The notes under the pieces: model-generated
Told to the model about the DNA's origin: nothing
The model's database searches: none
The model's input: only the letters and a program-made list of their open reading frames with translations
In this document: in pieces, positions 1-5,296 of the stretch
Layout of the letters: every line of letters begins with the position of its first letter
Numbering within the stretch: position 1 is the stretch's first letter
Source of the DNA: Clostridiales bacterium
GTDB taxonomy: Bacteria; Bacillota; Clostridia; Peptostreptococcales; Anaerovoracaceae
NCBI GenBank assembly: GCA_003542355.1
Contig: DPKU01000179.1
Span: forward strand, 1-7,856
Length of the DNA stretch: 7,856 nt
Direction: 5' to 3'
Program-made: the position numbers and the translations under genes

Positions 1-1
1 A

Positions 2-58
2 TCCGATCGCCTTCTGTGCGAATGCATCGACTCAAGCGCATTTGAAATTCTGAAATAA
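2..58 (+). CDS. possible 3' end of an unidentified convergent gene (partial)
   Basis: One forward frame is open from the window edge to a TAA at 56-58 and would encode the last 18 residues of a protein, ending in SSAFEILK. The codons look ordinary for a gene (GAT, CGC, CTG, GAA, ATC, GAC). A gene ending here would converge on the kinase gene, and the hairpin at 70-108 would lie between the two stops. The call is weak. The other two forward frames are also open from the edge until TGA at 43-45 and 51-53, and 18 residues are too few to recognise a family. The alternative is plain intergenic DNA. Confidence 0.3.
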   Translation, partial: SDRLLCECIDSSAFEILK

Positions 59-108
59 AAGAAGAGAAATGCGATGCGAAAACGCATAATTGTGGTTTTC
101 GCATCGCA
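55..108 (-). terminator. hairpin terminator of the tct-aldolase-kinase operon
   Basis: A perfect 14-bp inverted repeat (arms 70-83 and 95-108, TGCGATGCGAAAAC with its complement) encloses an 11-base loop. Read on the minus strand it begins about 22 bases after the kinase stop codon. It is followed by a pyrimidine-rich, U-rich tail at 69-55 (ATTTCTCTTCTTTTA). This is the layout of an intrinsic terminator, although the U tract is interrupted by C. Read on the plus strand there is no T tract after the stem, so termination of rightward transcription would be weaker. The same DNA contains the three-block element that recurs at 5152-5188. Confidence 0.65.
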
Positions 109-130
109 CGATTGGGGTAAAAACACTATG

Positions 131-1132
131 TTATTGTTTTAAGTATTCTTTTGCCAGGGCATAGGCACCTGCAGCAGAGAGCGGTATGTCTTCTCCGCCG
201 ACTCTTTGAACCGGCCCGAAGGACCCGTCTCGCTCCAGAAGATCCCCCAGCGCCCTGCCGGCTGCGGAATCTCCGCACACAACCACGCTGCTGTCTTTTT
301 CAAATCTCACAGCCGAGGAGTGTTTCAATGCTGTTACATCCTGGCTCAGGATGGCTCCTAAAAGGAAATTTGCAATCTGTGCCGGCTTCTTTTCAGTAAA
401 TTGATTCAGGATCCTGGCGGAAAATGCAGCTCTGCTGAAGCCGACTTCCATGGAAGTCTCGAATCCTCTGATCACCATCTCTTTATCATAAGTATCAGAC
501 TGCACATAGGATTTCTTGACTGCGTCAGCCAGAATCGTATATTCAGTGATACAGGTCAGCAGCTCACCCGCCAATGTGGTGAGGCAGCCGGTGATCTGTC
601 CGGCAGGATCAACTGAAACAAACTTCGTGTGTGAACCCGGCAGGATCAATAAACAGGATTTTCTCGGCGTCAGCTTCTCCAATACAGCCATCGTCTCCAC
701 TTCTTCGCCCCGCATGATGTCCATAGCTTCAAAGTTATTCTCACCCACGCGTGCAACCGCATTTTTTATACCGGGTATGAAATGGATCGGGCGCGTACTG
801 ACAGCATCGATGACAACCGCCCGTATACCTTTGACCAGATCCTGCTTCCCTGCAGGCGCTGTCACATGAGGAAGCTCATACAAGCCTACATTGGAAGTGA
901 TCATGCCTCCTGCGATGATCATTCTTACATCATCGACAGATACGCTCCTCTCGGCAAGCAAGTTGTTCAAGCCTTCCCGCACAGCGTCCTGAAGCACATG
1001 ATTATGGCCGTCCATGGCTGAGTTCCGAACACCAACTGCGGCCCGAAAAGAGTGCAGGCACACGCCCTGATCATCCCATAGGTACATTCTGGTGTTGCTC
1101 GTTCCCGAATCTATCGTAACGATGTATCCCAT
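131..1132 (-). CDS. dgoK: 2-dehydro-3-deoxygalactonokinase (DgoK)
   Basis: This cytoplasmic sugar-acid kinase phosphorylates 2-keto-3-deoxygalactonate (KDGal) with ATP to KDPGal, the substrate of the aldolase encoded just upstream. The 333 residues match the usual length of the family. Recognisable family blocks, in order, are the N-terminal phosphate-binding loop DSGTSNTR (about residues 8-15), GMITSNVGLYELPHV near 75-90 (the GMIGS..G..E.PY block), the PGIK turn, MRGEEVET, and LPGSHTKFV near 165-173 (family LPGTHSKWV). The ATG at 1130-1132 is chosen because AGGAGG lies 8 bases upstream. Only 15 bases separate it from the aldolase stop, so the two are cotranscribed, and this is the last gene of the operon. 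The family assignment is firm. The exact epimer phosphorylated is inferred from family and context. Confidence 0.9.
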   Translation of the reverse strand: MGYIVTIDSGTSNTRMYLWDDQGVCLHSFRAAVGVRNSAMDGHNHVLQDAVREGLNNLLAERSVSVDDVRMIIAGGMITSNVGLYELPHVTAPAGKQDLVKGIRAVVIDAVSTRPIHFIPGIKNAVARVGENNFEAMDIMRGEEVETMAVLEKLTPRKSCLLILPGSHTKFVSVDPAGQITGCLTTLAGELLTCITEYTILADAVKKSYVQSDTYDKEMVIRGFETSMEVGFSRAAFSARILNQFTEKKPAQIANFLLGAILSQDVTALKHSSAVRFEKDSSVVVCGDSAAGRALGDLLERDGSFGPVQRVGGEDIPLSAAGAYALAKEYLKQ

Positions 1133-1147
1133 TGACCGGTCCTCCTC

Positions 1148-1792
1148 TTATTCCCAAAGTCTGTATTGCATGGCACGATTGGTGATTTCCTTGAATGCCC
1201 CTTTCCGGGCAAGCTCCGGATCCACCAGACCGGAGGCCACACCCGTCCCGATGGCGCCTGCGTCCAGATATGCCTGCTGATTTTCGGAGGTAATGCCGCC
1301 TACCGCCAAAAATCGGACATGACTGAGGGGCGCGGCAAGGGCTTTGATATAAGCAGGGCCCAGCATTCCGGCAGGAAAAACCTTGATCAGAGAAGCGCCT
1401 GCCTGGACGGCCAGGACTGTTTCCGTTGGCGTAAAAGCTCCCGGTATGGGTTCCGCACCCACTGCCAACGCCGCCCGGATCACCTGTGGATCCGTATTCG
1501 GCGCCAGCATGAACGCAGCTCCTGCAGCGGCAGCGCTGCGCACTTCTTCTCCAGACATCACTGTACCTGCGCCGATACCCAGTTTATCTCCAAATCGGTC
1601 AGTCAAGGCTTCAATAAGGGCGCAGGTCTTTGGGATCCGATCCGGATCCTGTTGGTCGAAGGTGATTTCCAGAAGTCGGATACCTCCTTCGTATAACGCT
1701 TCCGCCATGGGAAGCGTCAGCGCTTCCGGCACCCCTCGAAATATGGCGATGGTCTTGTACCGTTCGATGCGCTCAAGTGTTTCATTTTTCAT
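1148..1792 (-). CDS. eda: KDPG/KDPGal aldolase (Eda/DgoA family)
   Basis: This class I aldolase cleaves a 2-keto-3-deoxy-6-phospho sugar acid to pyruvate and glyceraldehyde 3-phosphate. From the chosen start it has 214 residues, typical of the family. Visible landmarks are the AIFRGV strand with Arg19, catalytic Glu42 in LLEITF, GAGTV at 75-79, PNTDPQVI, and the Schiff-base Lys137 in SLIKVFPA. The phosphate-site strand is LAVGGIT near 162-168. Val164 there matches E. coli DgoA (AVGG), where KDPG-type Eda has Thr (PTGG), so galacto substrates are favoured. The ATG at 1790-1792 is preferred because AAGGGA lies 8 bases upstream and the start leaves a 25-base gap after tctA. In-frame ATGs up to 1849 would overlap tctA and lack a well-placed ribosome site. 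It is the fourth gene of the operon. Confidence 0.9.
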   Translation of the reverse strand: MKNETLERIERYKTIAIFRGVPEALTLPMAEALYEGGIRLLEITFDQQDPDRIPKTCALIEALTDRFGDKLGIGAGTVMSGEEVRSAAAAGAAFMLAPNTDPQVIRAALAVGAEPIPGAFTPTETVLAVQAGASLIKVFPAGMLGPAYIKALAAPLSHVRFLAVGGITSENQQAYLDAGAIGTGVASGLVDPELARKGAFKEITNRAMQYRLWE

Positions 1793-1817
1793 AGTAACCA
1801 TCCCTTTTGCACAGCAG

Positions 1818-3356
1818 TCACCGGGGGGCTTCATCGCTTCCAAATTCATCTCTATAACGCCCTTCTGCCTCTGCCTTTGCCAAATTTCTAGTGATTTTCC
1901 GCTGATTGAGCAAGGAAATGATCAGAGAAGCCACCGCAGCAAGAAGCAGTACGGTGCAGATCGGTCTGGTGTAGATGAAGTCGAAGTTTCCGCTGCTGAT
2001 TACGAGATATCTGCGAAGGTTTCGCTCGGCCATAGGCCCGAGGATCAAGGCCAGCAAGATCGGAGACAACGGATAATGATATTTCTGGAAAAGATATCCG
2101 ATGATCCCGAATATGATAGTGATGTACACATCCACGATGTTGTTGCGCATCGAGTAAGAACCGACCAGAGACAAGATCATGATACAAGGGAGCAACAACT
2201 TTTTATCGATGGATATGACCCGGGCAAATACTTTCATGCCCAGCGCGCCGACAATGAATACACAGAAGCATCCAACGATCATCGCGGCAAAAATGTTATG
2301 CACATCCGGCAAATGTTCCAGGTACATCAGCGGACCGGGCTGGAGTCCCTGCATCGTAAGCGCGCCCAGGAGGATCGCTGTCACCGCATCGCCCGGCACG
2401 CCAAGAGAAAGCAACGGGATCATGGCGCCGCCGGCGCAGCCGTTATTGGCGGCTTCGGGAGCCGCAACCCCTTCGATGGCTCCATGGCCAAAGTCTTCCG
2501 GTGTCTTTGATGATCTCTTTGCCTCCCCGTAAGCGACAAAGGCTGCAATGTCACCTCCGGCTCCGGGAATTGCACCGATAAAGCATCCGATCAGACCGGA
2601 TTTGATGATCGTTGGGAAACACTTGATAAAATCCTTTCGGGCAGGAAGGATCCGGTCGACTTTTGCATTGATTTTTTTTGCTGATATGATCTTCTCAGCG
2701 CCGGCCAACACCTCGGATACCGCAAATAGGCCGATCAGCGTAGGAATGAACGGCGGCCCCTCATACAACTCCATGCGGCCGAATATAAATCGCGGCAGCC
2801 CGTTGATCGGATCCGATCCGATCGTACTGAGAAGCAATCCGAAAAAGGCGGCCATCAAACCTTTGGAAATAGAATTTCCGGAAATCGCAATAATGATGCT
2901 CAGTCCAAAAACGGCCAGTGAAAAGAATTCCGCACTGCTGAATTTCAAGGCAAATTTCGAGATCTGCGGTGATAGAAATATCATGACAGCGACGCCGATA
3001 AAGCTGCCGCTGACCGAAGATATCAGGCTCATGGATAAAGCTCTGCCGGCCTCGCCTCGCTGTCCCATGGGATATCCGTCCATGGCAGTCGCAGCAGCAG
3101 CCGGCGTGCCCGGCGTCCGGATCAGGATCGCCGGAATCGAACCGCCGTACATCGCTCCCAGGAAGATGCCAAGAAGCATACCCATGGAGTTGATCAGATC
3201 CATCCCAAAAGTGAACGGTACCAGCAGCGCAACACCCATGGTGGCAGTCAAGCCGGGCAAAGCGCCAAGCACAGTGCCCCCGGCAACGCCTATGAATATT
3301 GCCAGGATCACATCTGGCTGTGTCACAGCGGCAAAACTTTGTAACAATCCATCCAT
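1818..3356 (-). CDS. tctA: TTT transporter large membrane subunit, TctA family
   Basis: This is the large integral membrane protein of a tripartite tricarboxylate-type transporter, the subunit that carries the substrate through the membrane using an ion gradient. Its 512 residues are normal for the family. It is strongly hydrophobic, with about ten or more membrane segments. The two internally related signatures are present: GALPGLTATMG near 31-41 and GAIPGAGGDIA near 261-271. The very conserved TPGTPAAAATAMDGYP block spans 81-96, followed by RGEAGRAL, and APEAANNGCAGGAMIPLLSLGVPGD (in part) spans about 299-323. AAAGG lies 9 bases before the ATG. The gene starts 62 bases after the tctB stop and is followed closely by the aldolase gene. 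TTT systems carry citrate and many other carboxylates, and the downstream genes suggest a sugar acid here. Confidence 0.93.
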   Translation of the reverse strand: MDGLLQSFAAVTQPDVILAIFIGVAGGTVLGALPGLTATMGVALLVPFTFGMDLINSMGMLLGIFLGAMYGGSIPAILIRTPGTPAAAATAMDGYPMGQRGEAGRALSMSLISSVSGSFIGVAVMIFLSPQISKFALKFSSAEFFSLAVFGLSIIIAISGNSISKGLMAAFFGLLLSTIGSDPINGLPRFIFGRMELYEGPPFIPTLIGLFAVSEVLAGAEKIISAKKINAKVDRILPARKDFIKCFPTIIKSGLIGCFIGAIPGAGGDIAAFVAYGEAKRSSKTPEDFGHGAIEGVAAPEAANNGCAGGAMIPLLSLGVPGDAVTAILLGALTMQGLQPGPLMYLEHLPDVHNIFAAMIVGCFCVFIVGALGMKVFARVISIDKKLLLPCIMILSLVGSYSMRNNIVDVYITIIFGIIGYLFQKYHYPLSPILLALILGPMAERNLRRYLVISSGNFDFIYTRPICTVLLLAAVASLIISLLNQRKITRNLAKAEAEGRYRDEFGSDEAPR

Positions 3357-3418
3357 ACTTTTCTGCCTTTCTGTTTAAAGCGCAAGCTCCATCTTACCCA
3401 TAAAGCAACCTGCTGCGC

Positions 3419-3898
3419 TCAGCGCAAGATAAATTTGAGAATTCCCATGGGCAGCGTGATCCCAAGCACATTCTTGAAAATATAAAATACGACGATCGGC
3501 GCAATCACAGAGACCAGCAACATTTGCTTCCATTTTCGATTTCCGAGCACAAATGTCACGGCGAAGAGATAGAGCATTCCCCCTAGTATGAAACTCAGCG
3601 GCTTCATGACTAGGGCATAGATCATGGTAGCTGCCAATATGAGAACAACTCTTTGCATAGCAGGTTTTCGCAAGGAAATGGAGTCGAACTGTTCCCCTTT
3701 TTCGCTCATGTACGCGATGAGCATCATACTCAGGCTGGCCGCGATCAATCCCAGCACCAGAACCTTCGGAAAGAAATCCGAATTGAGCGTAATGGTCGGA
3801 TCCTCCGGAAATTTATCAGCCTGAAACCAAACCCATATTCCGAATATGATTGCCGCAGTGCCGCTGATGAGATTTGCCCGCAATCCTTTCTGCTTCAT
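3419..3898 (-). CDS. tctB: TTT transporter small membrane subunit, TctB family
   Basis: This is the small membrane subunit of the same transporter, 159 residues, as is usual for TctB. Hydrophobic stretches near 9-25, 43-63, 83-98, 100-118 and 125-149 indicate four to five membrane spans. The polar loop between the first two holds the family-typical FP...(S)DFFPKVL, and the protein ends with the LGITLPMG turn seen in many TctB proteins. Sequence conservation in this family is low, so the call rests on length, topology and position between TctC and TctA. The ATG has AAGGAG 7 bases upstream. The 113 bases separating it from tctC hold a long inverted repeat. A 13-base palindrome, TGCGCT-C-AGCGCA, overlaps the stop codon at 3414-3426. 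Confidence 0.88.
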   Translation of the reverse strand: MKQKGLRANLISGTAAIIFGIWVWFQADKFPEDPTITLNSDFFPKVLVLGLIAASLSMMLIAYMSEKGEQFDSISLRKPAMQRVVLILAATMIYALVMKPLSFILGGMLYLFAVTFVLGNRKWKQMLLVSVIAPIVVFYIFKNVLGITLPMGILKFILR

Positions 3899-3933
3899 TG
3901 GTATTCTCCTTCATGTTTATGAGGATATTTGTG

Positions 3934-3977
3934 CAAATGCAGAGAAGACTGCGCATGCGCAATCGACTCTGCATTTG
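3934..3977 (-). repeat. long inverted repeat / mRNA hairpin between tctC and tctB
   Basis: The outer arms are a perfect 11-bp inverted repeat (CAAATGCAGAG at 3934-3944 and its complement at 3967-3977). The centre is a perfect 12-base palindrome, TGCGCATGCGCA, at 3950-3961. Of the five bases between arm and centre on each side, two more pair. The whole is therefore one near-symmetric stem about 44 bases across, in the transcribed gap 35 bases after the tctC stop. There is no U tract after it on the minus strand, so it is not a simple terminator. The likely role, by analogy with other binding-protein transporter operons, is to stabilise the tctC message and make more receptor than membrane subunits. 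Confidence 0.7.
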
Positions 3978-4011
3978 TATACGTAGTTCAATCTTACGAT
4001 ACTGATTACGT

Positions 4012-4989
4012 TTATTCGATCAAGCCCAGAGTCTTCATCGTATTTTCCACAGAAGCAGCATTTTCTGCGAGGAATGCCTTAAAATCTTCGGTGTTCTGAT
4101 ACGCCAGGCCCAATCCCAGGCTGGTGGCCAGTTCCTGGAAGTCGGCATCTTCGTAAGCTTCGGTGAATGCTTCGACCAGGATCGCTTTGATCTCGTCCGG
4201 TGTTCCGGTGGGAACAGCAAGTCCCCTCCATGTTCCGAACACAACATTATAGCCTTCTTCCGTAAATGTGGGAACTTCGGGGAAGTTGGGATTTCTTTCC
4301 TCAGCCATGACTGCCAGGATCTTCATCGTTCCGGCTTTCACTTGAGAGAGGACTTCTGCGGAGGACACTGCAACAGCATCGATGTGACCGCCGGCCAGAT
4401 CGGTGACTGCGGGGGCTGCTCCGTCATAGGGGATATGATTGAACGTAACACCACATTCCTGCTCCGCAACACCGGCTGCAAGATGCCAAACGCTTCCGGG
4501 GCCCGCATTGCCGACTGTCACTTCGCCGGGATGCGCTTTGCAATATTCAAGGAATGCTTCGAGTGTGTCATAAGGTGCGTCGATGGGTACGGTAATGGCC
4601 GCCGCATCCATGTTCAGACGAAGAAGCGGGTCCAAATCTTCGTATGTGAATTCGACCAGGCCCTGAGGCGGAAGCGAATTCAGCTCGAAGGTGATCATGC
4701 CGATCGTGTATCCGTCAGGCTCCGCCGCAATAATGGCTCCATGGCCGGTAGCTCCGCCGCCGCCGGTAGTGTTGCTCACAGTGATGGTTTGCCCAAGGAT
4801 CGGCTCGGTCGCTGCGCAGATCGCCCGAAGGAACGTATCTGTGCCGCCGCCGGCAGACCAGGGACAGATCGCTGTGATCGTAGCTGTAGGATAATCGATT
4901 TCTTCGTCCACTGCGGCGCCTCCGCCGCAACCGGCAAGCAGGCTCATGCATAGTACTGCTACCAGCAGGAATGACCAAAATTTCTTCAT
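4012..4989 (-). CDS. tctC: TTT transporter extracytoplasmic solute receptor, TctC/Bug family lipoprotein
   Basis: This is the substrate-binding receptor of the TTT transporter, 325 residues, typical for the Bug family. Residues 1-20 are a lipoprotein signal (MKK, a hydrophobic core, then lipobox LLAG-C with the modified Cys21), so the mature protein is tethered to the outer face of the membrane, as in Gram-positive bacteria. Family landmarks are PWSAGGGTD near 43-51, the loop GGGGATGHGAIIAAEPDGYTIG (in part) at about 76-97, PYDGAAPAVTDLAGGHIDA at 187-205, and KAGTMKILAV at 218-227. AGGAGG lies 5-6 bases before the ATG. It is the first gene of the operon, with its own leader and promoter. The Bug family binds varied carboxylates, so the ligand cannot be read from sequence. 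The downstream sugar-acid enzymes suggest an aldonate or 2-keto-3-deoxy acid. Confidence 0.93.
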   Translation of the reverse strand: MKKFWSFLLVAVLCMSLLAGCGGGAAVDEEIDYPTATITAICPWSAGGGTDTFLRAICAATEPILGQTITVSNTTGGGGATGHGAIIAAEPDGYTIGMITFELNSLPPQGLVEFTYEDLDPLLRLNMDAAAITVPIDAPYDTLEAFLEYCKAHPGEVTVGNAGPGSVWHLAAGVAEQECGVTFNHIPYDGAAPAVTDLAGGHIDAVAVSSAEVLSQVKAGTMKILAVMAEERNPNFPEVPTFTEEGYNVVFGTWRGLAVPTGTPDEIKAILVEAFTEAYEDADFQELATSLGLGLAYQNTEDFKAFLAENAASVENTMKTLGLIE

Positions 4990-5005
4990 GTTACCCTCCT
5001 TTTAG

Positions 5006-5024
5006 GATGAACGTTTCGTTCATC
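5006..5024. promoter_or_regulatory. perfect palindrome in the tctC leader, candidate operator or leader hairpin
   Basis: GATGAACGTTTCGTTCATC is a perfect inverted repeat with 8-base arms and a TTT centre. It lies between the predicted transcription start (about 5038) and the tctC ribosome site, so it could be a repressor operator in DNA or a hairpin just upstream of the ribosome site in RNA. Another CGTTCA half occurs at 5030-5035, and a 10-base palindrome ATGAATTCAT at 5037-5046 overlaps the -10 box. The clustering favours an operator for a dimeric regulator that is not encoded in this window. Confidence 0.5.
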
Positions 5025-5044
5025 AAGCTCGTTCAGATGAATTC

Positions 5045-5053
5045 ATTATACCA
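5045..5053 (-). promoter_or_regulatory. extended -10 promoter of the tct operon
   Basis: Read on the minus strand the sequence is TGGTATAAT, a perfect extended -10 box (TGnTATAAT). No good -35 box is seen at 17 bases (ATGCGT, 2 of 6), which is acceptable for an extended -10 promoter. Transcription would begin near 5038, giving a leader of about 50 bases that contains the 19-base palindrome. Confidence 0.55.
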
Positions 5054-5090
5054 TCTTCCCCTATTTTACGCATACAATCACAAAAAATCA

Positions 5091-5107
5091 ACGAAATATT
5101 TTTGCCA
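5091..5107 (-). promoter_or_regulatory. weak sigma-54-like -24/-12 site facing tctC
   Basis: On the minus strand TTGGCAAAAATATTTCG has a good -24 half (TTGGCA) and the correct 10-base spacing, but the -12 half reads TTTC instead of TTGC. The predicted start would be near 5081. That places the three-block element at 5152-5188 about 90 bases upstream, where activators of sigma-54 promoters usually bind. The missing G at -13 is a serious defect, so this is only a candidate. Confidence 0.2.
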
Positions 5108-5151
5108 AATTTATGATTGCTCCGCAAATAATCTATATTTTTCTTCAAAAA

Positions 5152-5188
5152 GCGATGCATGGGTGCATAATATTCAAGATTGCATCGC
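5152..5188. promoter_or_regulatory. 37-bp three-block element with inverted ends, candidate activator binding site
   Basis: The element consists of GCGATGC, six bases, GCATAAT, ten bases, then GCATCGC. The two outer blocks are inverted copies of each other; with one more base each they form an 8-bp arm pair, GCGATGCA/TGCATCGC. All three blocks with the same two spacings recur at 71-107, while the bases between blocks differ almost completely. It lies upstream of both divergent promoters, 8 bases before the -35 of the activator gene. This pattern suits a multi-subunit DNA-binding protein, possibly the adjacent activator itself. Confidence 0.5.
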
Positions 5189-5195
5189 GGCAACG

Positions 5196-5224
5196 TTGCG
5201 GCAGCGACAGCTTTGTGGTATCAT
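5196..5224 (+). promoter_or_regulatory. predicted sigma-70-type promoter of the activator gene
   Basis: TTGCGG at 5196-5201 and TATCAT at 5219-5224 are separated by 17 bases, and TGG directly before the -10 makes an extended -10 box. The -35 matches 3 of 6 consensus bases and the -10 matches 5 of 6. Transcription would start near 5231, giving a leader of about 65 bases. The palindrome GCAACGTTGC (5190-5199) overlaps the -35 and could be an operator, for instance for autoregulation. Confidence 0.4.
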
Positions 5225-5296
5225 TCTACATGAATTTGCGACTTACACTGCGTATATTTAATAAGAAAGCATTTCCACTTGTTTCAGGGAGGGCTT

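Larger units (their letters stand above)
4990..5296. promoter_or_regulatory. divergent control region between tctC and the sigma-54 activator
   Basis: This 307-base gap has no convincing coding frame and is richer in A+T than its flanks, notably at 5040-5160. From left to right it holds the tctC ribosome site, a palindromic leader, an extended -10 promoter for tctC, a weak sigma-54-like site facing tctC (5091-5107), a 37-bp three-block element (5152-5188), a 10-base palindrome GCAACGTTGC (5190-5199), a promoter for the activator gene (5196-5224) and the activator's ribosome site AGGGAGG (5286-5292). Confidence 0.7.

Noticed and set aside
1793..1849. An upstream ATG start for the aldolase, adding 19 residues and overlapping tctA
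   Set aside because: The extra residues do not resemble the Eda/DgoA N-terminus, and the well-placed AAGGGA serves the ATG at 1790-1792.
1383..2510. A 375-codon open frame on the plus strand across the aldolase-tctA junction
   Set aside because: It is antisense to two well-supported genes, its translation is low-complexity and family-free, and it spans an intergenic boundary. It is a shadow of the opposite-strand codon pattern.
2548..3378. A 276-codon open frame on the plus strand opposite the 5' half of tctA
   Set aside because: It mirrors the hydrophobic TctA codons in reverse complement and has no family resemblance; tctA is certain on the other strand.
4342..4953. A 203-codon open frame on the plus strand opposite tctC
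   Set aside because: It is rich in Arg, Cys and Gly, as expected from an antisense reading of tctC, has no credible domain, and would fully overlap a certain gene.
70..5188. The two 37-bp elements as ends of a transposon or island
   Set aside because: They are short, in the same orientation, differ in their spacers, lack flanking target duplications that I can see, and no transposase or integrase is present. A regulatory role fits better.
4971..5261. Open frames of 96 and 64 codons in the divergent control region
   Set aside because: They have no ribosome site, unusual composition, and overlap the promoters and palindromes. The region is better read as regulatory.
5279..5296. An upstream TTG start for the activator, adding six residues
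   Set aside because: The AGGGAGG ribosome site lies after this TTG and is correctly placed for the ATG at 5297.
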